A stretch of 64,000 nucleotides of DNA from positions 2,220-66,219 of the forward strand of contig CDMY01000259.1 in NCBI GenBank assembly GCA_001179505.1. The letters run 5' to 3'. The stretch's first letter is position 1. Every line of letters starts with the position of its first letter. The notes beneath the pieces were generated by a model. The model did no database searches, had not been told where the DNA came from, and saw nothing but the letters and a program-made list of their open reading frames with translations. Origin of the DNA: Vitrella brassicaformis (lineage: Eukaryota > Sar > Vitrellaceae). Below, in pieces: positions 21,443-33,453 of this stretch. A program made the translations under genes and the position numbers.

Positions 21443-21891
21443 CCGACCGACAAACCGAGGTAAGAGCGGCTGTCAATTCATCAGATCTGACGACATCGTG
21501 CCGGTGTTTTGATGCAGCGCTAGCAACGGGTTTCCCCCAAATCACCTTCTCCCCCACGAGCTTGGTGTACGAGGTGGATCAACGGTGCGCGCAACTCCAC
21601 GAGGGCGTCGTTCTCATGCGATGACCCGCAAGCACCGAGCCTGGCGTCCTTCCATCCGTTCCCGCCTCGAGCCCCGGCAGGAAGGTGGGGATGAGCGATT
21701 TGTCACCACCAGTGGATGATATTCACTCGTCTGCCCTTTCTTGCAGCTGGTGGCCATCCATCCGTTGAGGGCGACGATGCCCGTGGTAGCTCGGCCAGCA
21801 ACGAAGGAACTGCCGCCGTCTACAAAGTAACAGATGCTTCACGCGCTCGCACCATCAAGAGAATATGTGTTTGTCTTTGTCCGGCGCATGA
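21443..21891. other. Probable UTR sequence and spacer
   Basis: Contains the GTAAGAG...TTTGATGCAG intron candidate described for the small ORF, and a second possible TTTCTTGCAG acceptor at about 21747. It may be the 3' UTR of the small gene, the 5' leader of the TLDc-like gene, or both if they form one transcript. Confidence 0.4.
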
Positions 21892-23311
21892 ATGGCAGGC
21901 CATTCGCCTCCAAGGATGGTCAAGGCTGAGGACGAAAGAGAAGGCATCACACTGGGCGATTGGAAGGACGAGCTGCCCCTCATCAATTGCCTGATCATGC
22001 ACTTAGACGGTAGGTGGCAAAGAAACGAAGAGCGCCCACTTGCCGCCATATATGTCTTGTGTCTCGCTGCTTTTAGTGCCGTCCATGGATGTTGTCGAGC
22101 CAGGCGCCTTCATCCTGTCGAGCATCTGGTCGGTCCTCGAGATCGAGTCCATCACCGAGCTGGAGCTAGTCTTGCCTCAGCTTCTGCAGGGTGCCCTCAA
22201 GGCTGCCGTGGACCGACGGTTCGGGCCCAACCAGAACTTCGGCTTCGTGCATCACGGGCGACTTCGTCTCGTCTTGAAGGCTGATAGTATTGGACGTGTA
22301 AGCGATGGAAGCTCGTCTCCTCCCTTGCATCGTCTGTCTGTTCTGCAGTTGCGCAAGGCGGCGTTTGCATTCTCAACAATTGACGCAGCAGCCGCGCACC
22401 AGGGACAGTCTTCGACATTAGAGCGTTATCTGCCCTCCCTCCCACCCAATGACTCAGCCGAGGCGCTCGCCACCGACTTCGCCAGCCGCATCACTAATGC
22501 TGCACCCATGACCGTGGTCGACCCCTCCAATGCCTCCCGACGGCTGAAGGCACCACTCATGGCGGCGATGGAGAGACATGGCCTGGCGATGGAGCCCATG
22601 ATGCGGCTGCATGGCGATGGACCATGTCTCCTCGATCCCTCTGTGATCGCATCTGCCAATCAATTGATGGCCATCCTGCAGAAGACGGGCAAACAAATCA
22701 CAGGCATCGAACTGCTCTACAAGTAAGAGATACACGAAACATGCCAGCATCTGTCGGGTGCTGCGTGTAATCCTCTCTTGTTGTTTTCGTCCTCTGTCTG
22801 GTGTGGTGGCAGAGCGAGTGTGGACGGGTTTGCGTACACCGACATGCTCAGTCGCGTGGGTGATGCGAGCGGTCTCCTCTTCCTCACACGCATGAATGCC
22901 TTCATTCATGGGTGCTTCATCAACGCCGATCTCCGTCCGCCACCGTCAGTTTCATCTGCAGCCATCTTCAAGCAGTATCCGGCGGAAGTCCTGATCTTCA
23001 AAGCATCCGGCCATTCGCAGCCCACCTTCCAGACATCCTCAGTGACGTCGAAGTGGGTCACTCTGTCGCGAGCAGATTACCATCCCCATGGCGTGGAGGC
23101 CAAACTGACTGTGGGCAAGGGTGCGAGCGATCCACATATACCAGAGTGGCTGGGGCTGTGGGCGCCGGACACGCTGGGCTGGTCGGCATCGGAGGGATGC
23201 GTCGTGCGAGTGAGCTGGGAGAGGGGGGTGGGAGATGATGAGCAAGACATCAATGCGATTCTTGCCGATGAGATAGAGGTGTTTCAGCTGCTGGTGCACA
23301 CAGTGGGGTGA
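21892..23311 (+). CDS. TLDc-like domain protein
   Basis: Four exons join in frame: 21892-22009, 22077-22297, 22349-22722 and 22813-23311. The C-terminal half opens with GIELLYKASVDGFAYTDML and continues with GDASGLLFLTRMNAFIHG, the pattern of TLDc domains (Leu-Tyr-(Lys/Arg)-Ala-x-x-Asp-Gly-Phe at the start, then a hydrophobic strand). It ends with a sequence containing GLWAPDTLGWS. TLDc proteins in animals protect against oxidative stress and bind V-ATPase; whether that holds here is unknown. The N-terminal 230 residues are not recognised. An ATG at 21916 in the same frame is an alternative start. The domain is diverged, so the family call is moderate. Confidence 0.65.
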
Positions 23312-23982
23312 ATGCTTTTGGGCGCAGTGGGGGGGGAGGGGGGGAGGGGTCTATATTGACGGGAATGTTTGAAGGAGAGACATGTAAGACAACACCGTTG
23401 GATTGCGCAAAGGACATGAATGATTGAGTGACACAACAATCAAGAGACATGGCACGTCAATAATTCCTTGAGGAAGCATGAGGTTGCAGGTGGCCCTTGG
23501 TCTGTAAGGTAGCCCGTTGCAATGGCTGGTGCCTTTTTTCAGTAGAGAAAGGCTCCAAACAACATACAACAACATCTGACGCGTGGATGGATGGTGTATC
23601 CCTTAGACTGAGTGCGTCCGAAGAGATAGAGAGACAGGGAGACAGGGCTGTCGAGTCGACACCGACTGTGTGTGAGACTTCCATTCATACATACCCTTCC
23701 CCCCCCCCGCCCCCCGTCTGTCGTGCGGCTTAGTGTATGTCTCCATGAATCAGCTGTGTTCCGATACCATTTGGGCCCCCTCAGTTGTCCTCCCACATTA
23801 CAAAAAGTCACAGCCCCATTCCCTCAATCCTTTCCACTCCAGCGGTTCGAGACACGAACGCATGGAGTAACAGCAGCAGCCCTACGGTGAAGACGACCAA
23901 CCAGATTTGCGTCACTGGTGACATTCTGCAAACACCAATTTGGCAGACACCGTTGTCATCACCTCCTCATTTGTTCGCTTAC
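23312..23982. other. Convergent spacer
   Basis: Between the TLDc-like gene (+) and the membrane protein (-). A G-rich run follows the TLDc stop (23328-23350) and a C-run sits at 23699-23717. Bases 23525-23670 resemble 20680-20930 (AGAGAAAGGCTCCAAAC and AGACTGAGTGCGTCCGA). No gene seen. Confidence 0.5.
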
Positions 23983-24624
23983 TTACTCCTCGAGAATGGC
24001 GGCGTCCTTAACCACCAAAACCGTCCAAAAAGCCATCAACACCGCACAGGCCACTGGCAGAAGCGCACATGAGGCCACCACCACAAGCAGAGATACCCAA
24101 TACGCCGCCGCGCTGGGCTTCATGTCAGGCTTCAAGAGGGCGAAATACCGAGGCTTTCCCGTGCCGGGCTTTTTTGTGTAGAACCCCACGATAGAGAAAA
24201 GCCCGAACAAAAGTGGATGTTCTTGTTCAGCCGCCACTCTCAGGTCAGCCCCAGGCGGCAAGTAGACGGTGCCATCGCCCAAGCGTGTTTTGCCAACCTC
24301 CCGCTCTTCCCTCGTGATGTCTCCCCCTCCCATGATGTCGATGCGGTACTTGTTGCACATGGCCTGACGGTGAAAGTACGGGGCAGAGGACCTACGCCCG
24401 TGCGCTTCCTCTCGAACAGCATCCATGAAGTGCCTGTGAGCCTCCCTTGGACGAATCCCAGGCGGCAAGAGAGCGAAGTAGCGCCGCCCCATCTCGGTCT
24501 CGGTGTAGTATTCTTCAGGAGCGTTCGTGTCTTCGTAGACATTGCCATCGCCACGGCGTGTCAGCCCAACCATCCGCTCCGAGCCGTAATGCATGAACGC
24601 GTTGTTGGAGGGTGGGAGTGACAT
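23983..24624 (-). CDS. Membrane protein with an internal two-fold repeat
   Basis: Single-exon frame of 213 residues read leftwards from 24624, starting MSLPPSNNAFMHYGSERMVG. Two related segments are visible: residues 19-30 VGLTRRGDGNVY and 48-59 RRYFALLPPGIR; then 110-121 VGKTRLGDGTVY and 159-170 RYFALLKPDMKP. This suggests an internal duplication of a module of about 90 residues. A hydrophobic stretch of about 30 residues (176-205, WVSLLVVVASCALLPVACAV onward) is near the C-terminus, with a short acidic end. No known family. It shares a 239-base divergent spacer with NUDT2; no AAGCTCGCA copy was found there. Confidence 0.65.
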   Translation of the reverse strand: MSLPPSNNAFMHYGSERMVGLTRRGDGNVYEDTNAPEEYYTETEMGRRYFALLPPGIRPREAHRHFMDAVREEAHGRRSSAPYFHRQAMCNKYRIDIMGGGDITREEREVGKTRLGDGTVYLPPGADLRVAAEQEHPLLFGLFSIVGFYTKKPGTGKPRYFALLKPDMKPSAAAYWVSLLVVVASCALLPVACAVLMAFWTVLVVKDAAILEE

Positions 24625-24863
24625 GATGAAGATTTCCTGGTGGAGGGGAAGGGGAAAAGGTTTCGGTGAGGGGAGGGAAGGAATTCACACTGTGAAAGTC
24701 AATTCTGCCCTAAGATTCAATGCAAGCTTTGACTGTGTATGCAGCGCATCTTTCTTATCAGGTAATGTCAGTCACGTCAAAAGGCGGAGATCTCACTCAT
24801 GAGTTCCGTTCATGGATCTGCCTGATGTCCTGCTGCTGTCTGTGTTCCATGGTTGGCTGCAGC

Positions 24864-25583
24864 ATGGCACTGCGTGCGGCGGGCCTTCTCGTGTTCAGGC
24901 GGCATCATGCACCAGCTGCAGGGACCATCAAGAATGAGTCGATAGAGTATCTGATGATGCAGACGTCATATGGAGAACTCCACTGGACACCGCCCAAAGG
25001 TCACACACACAGCACAGATACTGCACACACAGAAGGCAGGCAGCTGCAGTGCAGGGGCGTCTTCTACGTGTGTCTGTGCGTGTGTCGGCGTAGGTCATGT
25101 TGATCCCGGTGAGAGTGATCTGCAGACAGCATTGCGCGAGACCGAGGAAGAGGCCGGGCTGACCAACGGCAGGGACGTCAGGCTCTATGATTGGAACAAG
25201 GTGCGTGTGTGGGGATGGCCTGCATGCATCTCTGATGATTGACCATGTGTGCTGCCTGTGAACGTGCAGGAGCTGAAATATGAGGTGCGTGGCCGGCCCA
25301 AGTCAGTGATATACTTTCTTGCTGAGCTCGTCAACAGTGACGCCACAGTGCGCCTGTCTGACGAGCACCAGGCATACAGGCAAGCTTCGCCACCCACCTG
25401 ACCAATCGCACGACTGTGGAACGAGTGAATGAATGAGTGAAAAGTGATCTTTGCGTGTGTGCGTGCAGGTGGGCTGCGTTGAGTGAGGCGTGTGAGCTGG
25501 CTAAGTATCGTGATATGGTTGAGACGCTGCAACAGGCAGATGCCTTCCTCAGACAAAGGGACGAAAGCAGACCAACGGGGTGA
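24864..25583 (+). CDS. NUDT2: Bis(5'-nucleosyl)-tetraphosphatase (asymmetrical)
   Basis: Nudix hydrolase that cleaves diadenosine tetraphosphate to ATP and AMP, clearing this alarmone from cytosol and nucleus. Four exons (24864-24999, 25094-25200, 25270-25379, 25469-25583) give a 155-residue protein, close to the usual 147 or so. It matches human NUDT2 in all landmarks: MALRAAGLLVFRR at the start, HWTPPKGH before the Nudix box, GHVDPGESDLQTALRETEEE with the REUxEExGU core at residues 60-68, KSVIYFLAEL, and DEHQAYRW near the end. Intron 3 uses a GC donor: the exon ends TACAG at 25379 and the intron starts GCAAGC. Only this junction restores the conserved Tyr-Arg-Trp. It is divergent from the gene at 23983-24624. 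Confidence 0.93.
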
Positions 25584-25958
25584 ATGAAAATCCTTACACA
25601 AAGGGTGGCGGGCGCGGCGCAGCTAGCTTCTCACAGAGAGCAATTAATGCCGTTGATTGACTGGTTGATTGAACAGCGTCCGACGTCGCATACACACAGA
25701 CAGGGCGAACACACCGAGTACTGACTGTATACTCTTACACATACACGGGGTCTCCTTTTGGTTTGTCAGAGAGAGGGCAACGCCACAGCAAACACCCAAC
25801 CCACTCCAGCAATCACACACTTGTACAATGAACGAAGCAATACACCCGACCAAGCCCGCCACTGCATTGTACCACACACGCGCCAAATTGGCCGTTTCTT
25901 GTCTTATCCAAAGAAGGAGGGAGGGAATGGTGCGCCGATGTGTGTGGGGGGGGGCTGT
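25584..25958. other. Convergent spacer
   Basis: Between NUDT2 (+) and the EAF1-like gene (-). Nothing beyond scattered CA-rich sequence was seen. Confidence 0.5.
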
Positions 25959-28900
25959 TCAGCGGCTTGGCATCATGCCGTACGGCGCCCCCGCCATGCC
26001 CAAAGGGTTGCCCATCCCACCACCCATCCCGCCGCCGCGACTGTCACGCCTGAATGCAGTGGACACATCGGCGATGTGATCGGTTATCTGTGTGGTGTGT
26101 CGGTGCCATGAGCATGGCTGCTCTTACATGGCATGGTGGCTGTGTTGCATCGGCTGGGCACGGTAGGGGTTCAGCTGAATACCCTGAAAGGGACGACAAG
26201 AAAGATCAATTCAGTGGCGCTCGTTTTCACCATACGCACACACACGTTGCCGCTAGACCTGGTAGGGGTATCCAGCCGGGCTTGCATTTGCCATGGCGGC
26301 CGTGTGGTTCTCGGGGCCGGGGAACTGCCCGCCGCGCTGAGCCGAATGCGAACGACTGACACACCACACATCACACGCAAACACACACGCAGGAACGTAT
26401 CAAGAAGACTCTTGTCTGACGGAAATCATGTCTGTCATATGTCATGCCGACTGACCCGGACGGTTGTGGCGGTGAGTTTGCCATTGGGTGCTGGCCGTAG
26501 TGGGAGCCGTTGCGCGTCCGGCCATACGGCTGGGGCGAAGACGAGGGCGCCATGCGGCCGTAGCCGGCATTCATGCCTACACGCACACAAGACACAAGAC
26601 ACACATCTATTGGCGATTCGATGAGTCAATCCCTCAGTGAGGCCATCTGGGGTTACCGTCTGGGGTCTGCTGCATGGGCGGTGACGCGAACTGGGAGTAG
26701 GGCTGGTAGTTGGGATCGGGTGGTGGCGGCTGCTGCTCACCCTTCCGCCTCTTTCTCTTGCTCCCGCCCTCGTCCATCACCCCACCACCACCCCCACCAG
26801 CCATCGCATTCGGAGGCACCTGCGTAGCGAACGGCCCCGCGGTCACGCTGGCGCCGACGGAAGGTGGCAGAGAAGGGCTGGTGGGGTCACATACCTGCTG
26901 CGGCTCAGCCATGCCGTGGTTCAACGCACCTTGGGCAGGCGCGTGGCTGCCGCCCCCACCGCCCTTCGATCCCTTGCTGGACCGTCTCTTTCTGCCGTGC
27001 GATGACCCGACGCTCTGCCGTGCTGGCGACATCTGGTTCGGGTGGCCGTAGGGCTGCATGTGGCCTATCTGCTGGCTGGGGGGCGACTGCGGCACCTGCT
27101 GCGCCATGTGCTGCTGTTGATAATAGGGGGAGGGAGGGGGGTGGCCGTGCTGCGGGTGGGGGTGGGGGCTGGCCGGGGGATGAGCCGCAGGGGGCGGCGC
27201 GGCCGACGCACCTCGCTGACCTCTGTGGCTGTGATGGTGCATCTGCTGCCGGTGCTGGTGATGCTGCTGGTGCTGATGCTGGGCATAGGCATGGTTGCCG
27301 TACTGCCCGCCGTGTGTGGGGTGCGTGGCAGGGGAGGGCATCGAGGGCGGGACGCCGCCGTGCATGGCTGCGGGCGGTGGCGAGAAGGGGGGCGAGTGCT
27401 GGTGCCTGTGGTAGGGATTGGCGTGTGAGGGCCTGTGCGTGGCCTGGCGCTGCTGCTGCGCCTGACGCACTTGAATGTAGAGCTGATCCTGCAGTGGAAC
27501 CGACCGACCGATGACCTTGTGTGTCTTGTGTTCCGTGTTATATGGTGCGTGCAATGCAACTAAGGTACCGGCACTGTGGGCTTCTTGGCGTTGTTGGTGC
27601 TCTTCAAATAGGCCTGGTTCTGCAGATTCTGATACAATATACAGGACAGCAGCACCACACCATGTTTCGGCATAGTCATGTCGTCGTCTCGTGTGCCACA
27701 CATTCACATACGTCTTGTCTGAGCTTCTCGTAGTCGGCAACTCTGGCCGCCACCGCCTCGTACGAACGATCCGATTCACCACCTGATGAACGACACAGCC
27801 ACAGCATAGACGAGAGTGCCACGAGGCAGTTAGCCATGGTCTGTCTCTCCATTCTGCCCTATTCCTACCCTCTTGCGTGGCACCGGCGGGATGGTACATC
27901 TGCACACAGAGAGAGGGAAAGAGACAATGTGGTGGAAAATGTGGTGGTTGTCAGTGTAGTTGGCCGGCCTTCTGGCGCATCAATCCACCCACCTGAGATT
28001 GGATCTGTGCGGCGTCCCTGAGCTTGTAGTGCGAGGCGTGAATGTCGCAAACGGCGCCCCGCTCCAGGCTGTCGAAGGGCAACCCACTCGTCGACACGCC
28101 GCCCAGACCCGCTGGACAATCAACCACACCACACAGCAGCCGGGGAGGGATGATGCAGCCCATCCGGGAGTGTGAGTGTAGTGTCTGTGTGTGTTGGCTG
28201 ACAGACCTTGTCTGACGAGGTCGTCCACTTTGAAGGCGTCGTGATAGGAGCCTGGTCATCGAGAGAGACACAGCACGGCCCATGCAGACAGCGAATAATT
28301 AGGCTGTCTGTTCTGTGTGTGTGTCCCGGCTTCGCCATGCCCACCTCTCGCTGAAACCCTCTTCTCCTTTTGGACACTCTTCATGACCATGGCAGAGTAG
28401 TACTTGAGCGTCTTGGCCTGCAGCGTAGTGGAAGCAACCAGCATCTGTGTACGTCTGTGTGCGTGTCTGTCGCGGGTCGGTAGGTCACCTCGTTCTCCTC
28501 GACTTCTCTCGGCTGTGTGTCAGCGTCGCCCATGAGCTTAGACACTCCCTCAGACGAGTGAACCAACCCTGTCAACAAGCCTGCACACCCACAGCCACCA
28601 TACCATGCACACCCACATCTCCTCCTCTCCCTCTCTCTCCCTCCCAGGTTCACCACCCACCCACCTCGGATGTATCGCATGAGCGGCGCCACCTTCCCAT
28701 CCGACGACGTCGTCGCATCGCCCACAGGAACGATCGCCCCACTATCTCGCCCCCATTTCCTCTTCTCCCTCTCATCGCCCTTCATGGTCTCGTCGTCACT
28801 GGTGGCCGGCACCCCCGTGGACCCCGTCTCGCCGCTCCCGCTCTCCTCCTTCTTGCTCACGTCCATCATCTGGTGGGCATCGCTGTCGGGCGGGTGCGAC

Positions 28901-30872
28901 CCATCCAGCCTCCGCTTGCGGGCGCGGCGGGCTGCGCAAAAGGCTCTGGTTGAGTCGAGGGCCGATGTGACGGGGAGGAATCGGGGTGAGGGGCGGGCGC
29001 GGTGGACGCGGGACAGCGGGGGCAGGGACACGACCTGAGAGAGAAAGCGCGGAGAGAGAGAGGGTGGGTGGGTATGTGGGTCGTGATGCGTGTTCGGTTG
29101 CGTGCCTTTGGTTGGTCTTTGGCGTCTGCGGGCACTCTGGAGGCGTAGGTGGCGCTGGGGGTGGCCCGGGGGGAGCCAGACGCGGTCCGCTCGCGAAGCT
29201 TCACCCACCTGACACACAACCACCATCAATATCAGCGAGCCATCCATCCAAGTGTCCGGGGGATTGCCTTCCTTGTGCGTGTGAAGGCTCCGCTCACTGG
29301 TCCTGGCACATCTTGCTGTTGCGGCACTTGGACAGTGGCCCCATGGCCGTGTTGACGCTGTCGGCGATCAAGCCCCAGTTGACGTACTTGCCGCCTGGTG
29401 TGGATCGACACACACACACACACACACACACCCCAGCCCCTCCCGTGTTATCATGAATGCGCTCTGGGTGGCTGAGTGGCTTACAGAGCGCCTCTGGACT
29501 TGACCCATCGTAGATCTCCACCTGACAAACCAAACACACACCCCTTCATGTGTGTGTGTATTGTGGTGGTGTGGATCGATGGGCGTGTTGTGTTGTGTGT
29601 TGCCTGCCATACGAATCGCTCGAGTATTGTGTTTTCGTCTGGGAGCCATTCGCCCTCTATGGGTTTCCTGCCCATCCAGTCGTCGGAGGGCATGCCGCCT
29701 CCGCCCCCGTCGTAGGGGTCTGAGGAGGGGTGGGGCAGGTGGAAGAGGTAAGACGGATCCAGCTGCAGGTGCTTCAGCTGCATGCCATGTAGCAAAGCAA
29801 ACAAAGCAGCCAGCCAACCACATGGATGGATGGATGGATGGATGGAGAAACAGACAGGCGAGTTAGTTAGTGGTGGGCCTGCAGGTCGGGGTGCCAATTA
29901 GGTGCCTACCTTTTTTTGGCTCTTTCTGTTCCTACGGGGAACATTTGGCACCAACTGGATGAAGGGAAGCGGAGCGGCCAGCACAACAGACGACACACAC
30001 ATGAATGACACGAGGTGGTGTGGTGGCCTTCTGTCCTTGTTTGAGGCTCACTCACCGGCAGGCCCTCTGGTCTCCCTGTGTCGAGCCCTCTCTGCTTTTT
30101 GATGCGGGGGTACTCGTCGTTGTCGGGGTTGCGGTAGGCCATGGCGTAGATCTGCAGCATCAGCGAGTCCTCCTCAGAGTCACTCCGACCTGGTCGACAC
30201 AGACACACACACAGACACAGACACAGACAAGAAGGTGTGGAAGTGGGAGGTGTGTGCCGGTACACCACACACACACACCACTGAGCGGAAATTGGAGGAC
30301 GTCTTTCGACAGGTCGGGCGGGCCCAGCACACCGGGCAAGTGCAGCGCACCCTGACCACACACACACACACGCACACGTAATGGTTGGTTCTTGTTTTTT
30401 GTGTGTCGATTGTGTGGTGCATCCAGCAAGGCAAGGCAATGCTAGGTGTCCATCCACCTACCTGTTGCTGCATGGCGTGAACGTTCTTTTCAAAGTGGTG
30501 CTGCCGCGACGTGTAGTAGGCGTCCATGTCCTCCAGGCCACAGCTCTCGCGAGTCGGGTCGCCGATGTCTGCCATCACACACACACACACCCACACACCC
30601 ACACACACGTGTGGATGCAGTCCTTATGCCGTTTGTGTGCGTCTCCTTGACCCCTACTGAGGTAGTAGAGTGGCGTCACGGGCTGGATGTCGACGAACAG
30701 CGGCTCGGCCTTGGTGAAGGCGCCGAAGTCCTCACGCAGAGAATCGTCGTCGTCTGAAGCGACACAAGGAATATGAATGTCAGTGGGAATGGCGCATCTG
30801 TGTCCCCGCCCCTTCTTCGCATTCGGACCGTCGGATGGTGGGGGCTTCATCGCCTCTGTTGGCACAGGCACA

Positions 30873-30908
<36 letters not shown>

Positions 30909-32078
30909 CCCATCCATAGAGCAGATGTGAAAAGAATGGATGACGCATGCCAATGCCATGCGTGTGTGTGTGTGTGGACCTCCTACCTGCAATGGCGCTG
31001 TCCGGCACGGCCACTCCATCCATGGTGGACTCCAACACTGATCGATCACAGATGGGATGAATGCAGTGTTGTGTGAGCGACCTAGTGTGTGTGTGTGTGT
31101 GTGTCAGTCTCTCACGTCCATGCTGCTTGTAGAGTGCCTTGAGGGTGCGATCGCAGTACTCGAACAGCCCCTGCGTGATGCGAGCGCTCTTCTCCTTCCG
31201 ACGGGGATGGTTCTTGTCAGCCTGCATTTCACACACACACACACACACGCTGATGAGTGCATCCATCTCTCCATCCCTCGAGCCGCCCAGCCATCATTCC
31301 GCTTTGACTTATCCCACCCGTGGGCCCGTTCTGAAGACAATCGCAGCCCTCTGCTGCCTGCTTCCAGGCTGCTGCCCGCCCGCCCCCTCGGCACCCGGCC
31401 CCAAGCTCTTGGGCATGGCCTCCCTGTCGTCGAGCTCAATCGCCTCCGTCTTGAGGTCGGCTGGCATGAGATCAGGCGCCACTTTGTTGGTCACTCCCAG
31501 CCAGAAGGACTGCACGATAGCGGCGCACGTGGCGGCGTGGTGCTCGACCTTCTGCCTCTCGAGCTTGCGGAAGTGGTCCTTGATCATGTAGGACACGCGG
31601 CGGGCGAGATGGACCTTCCACTTTCGCTCCTCGTAGAAATCGATGGCCATCCATTGCATCTCCTGCAAGACGTCGTCCCAGGGCGTGCGCACCAGACGGG
31701 GAGGCTCGCAGGGAGGGAGACAAGCACCGTGCTCTGACAGGCAGCCAGCGATGCACACACCCAGATCACCCCATCTCATCACCAGTGAGTGTTTCCACAA
31801 GCTTACTGTTCACGTGTCTCGCCACCTCATCCGCGAGCTCCTGCCTCGCCAGCTGACACCATAACCACACACGGCAGCAAAAGTCGATGCTCAGAGCCAA
31901 ATGACGGGTTTTCGCAAACTTACGGGCCGTGAGACCGCTCTCATGGCTTCTTTCTGATGGAAACGCTCAGCAGAGGTCTTGTGCGTCGATAAGGCCGCTA
32001 AGCAGTCCCCTGCGTTGGCTCCCCTCAGAGAACAAGCCCAACTCGATCCTCGGGGTCATTGATGTCAATCGGCGCCAT
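25959..32078 (-). CDS. EAF1-like chromatin protein with HSA and SANT/Myb domains
   Basis: Large multi-exon gene read leftwards. An HSA domain (helicase/SANT-associated, binds actin and Arp subunits) lies at about 31555-31690: WDDVLQEMQWMAIDFYEERK, then WKVHLARRVSYMIKDHF. Downstream is a split SANT/Myb domain at about 29680-29300: GEWLPDENTILERF, then VEIYDGSSPEAL, then NWGLIADSVNTAMGPLSKC. The C-terminal part (about 27500-25959) is rich in His, Gln, Pro and Gly, as in prion-like tails. HSA plus SANT without a Snf2 ATPase is the layout of EAF1/Vid21, the NuA4 acetyltransferase scaffold; p400 and SWR1 carry the ATPase, which I do not see. The inferred start is MAPIDINDPEDR at 32078, followed by a short intron with a weak GTTGGG donor, so the first exon is uncertain. 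The stop is at 25959-25961. Many introns contain CA runs in this orientation. Confidence 0.75.
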
Positions 32079-32169
32079 TTTCAGCGGCTTTCGCGATCAC
32101 TGTCCTCCCAGACTCATCCCAGGGGACAGATGAGGCACCGTCAGTGGCTCTCTGGGAGGTTTCAGAAAC

Positions 32170-32186
32170 TGCGAGCTAAGCTCGCA
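32170..32186. promoter_or_regulatory. 17-base palindrome containing AAGCTCGCA
   Basis: TGCGAGCT-A-AGCTCGCA is a perfect inverted repeat with an 8-base arm. It lies between the divergent EAF1-like (start 32078) and F-box-like (start 32403) genes, and the plus-strand 9-mer is at 32178-32186. Confidence 0.6.
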
Positions 32187-32402
32187 CATGGGCTGAGGGC
32201 ACTGAATCTAGCGTCGTTTGCAGCTTGTTTGGCGCTCACTGCCTCACTGTGAGCGCTTTGCGATGAGAAATCTCAACTGAGAGGCCATCCTCACATCTGA
32301 ATCGGTGAGCATTGAGATAAGAAGGATGGCTGGAGGGATTTGAATGCAGTGTGTGCCTCTGCCCTCTTGTTTCAGGCGTCTGTGTCTGGCCAGCGCGGCG
32401 CC

Positions 32403-33422
32403 ATGGGAGCTGCAGCCTCATCTTCATCTGCTGCCGCAGACCTGCCGCAGCCACAGGTGCGTGTACCCCACTCATTCATCGGTCGACTGGTTCGTCCGTT
32501 TCATCCATCCGTCCGTCCATCCGTATGTTGTCTGGCTGCTCTTTCTGGCTGCACTTTGCCATTGCAGGATGGACCGCAGACGCAGACGTACCAGAAGTAA
32601 GCAGAGCGGCGTCGTTGCATGCGGCGGCTCAAAACACTTCTTTTCCTGTTGGTGTGTGGTGTGGCGCATTGCCCATGTTATGTTGCCTATGCCGATCGCC
32701 GGCCCGTTCGGTGGTCCGAGATCTGGGTTTGGCCCGTTCTACCCAGGCCCCTCCATCTCTCGCCAGCTGTACCAGCAATACCACGCACCCCCTCCTCACA
32801 TGACGATGAACCTGCCACCGCACATGACCATACCCCCCCAGATGCTACCACAGCACCCTCTACCTGCCCCCACCGGCCCGCCGCCGCCTCCACACACCCA
32901 CATGGGCGAAAACCCTCAGATGGCGACCCTCGTGCTACCGTACCTCATGCCACAGCACATGCTACCGCAGAGCCCTCGCCGTCCCCCGCACGGCCCCCCG
33001 CCCCCACCGCCCCACAGCCACATCAACGACGGGGCGCCAGTGGCGGAAGAAGGGGAGCAGCCAGTTCCCTTTGAGGGGCTGCTGGGCGGGGAGGGAGAGG
33101 TGCACTCCATGCTGGGCCCGGACGATCCGACAACACACCCGATCCTGCCGTCATCCCACGGGCGCTACGAGAACGGCACCCGTGTGTGGATGGTGACGGC
33201 CAAGCGGGACAAGGGCAAGCAGGAGTGGGTCAAGGCCGACGTCTATCACACTGAGGGGACCAGCGGAGGGACGAGAGTGTCGATGAGGGAGGTAGAGGGG
33301 CGAGAGGAGTTCATTATGGTGGTGCCGCACCAGCCCAAGGCATCGCCGCACGGCCTGCAGGTACGTTCTCATGCATGTGCCCATTGGTCCCGGTGCAGCT
33401 GAAAGATCCAACTTGTGTGCGC

Positions 33423-33453
<31 letters not shown>

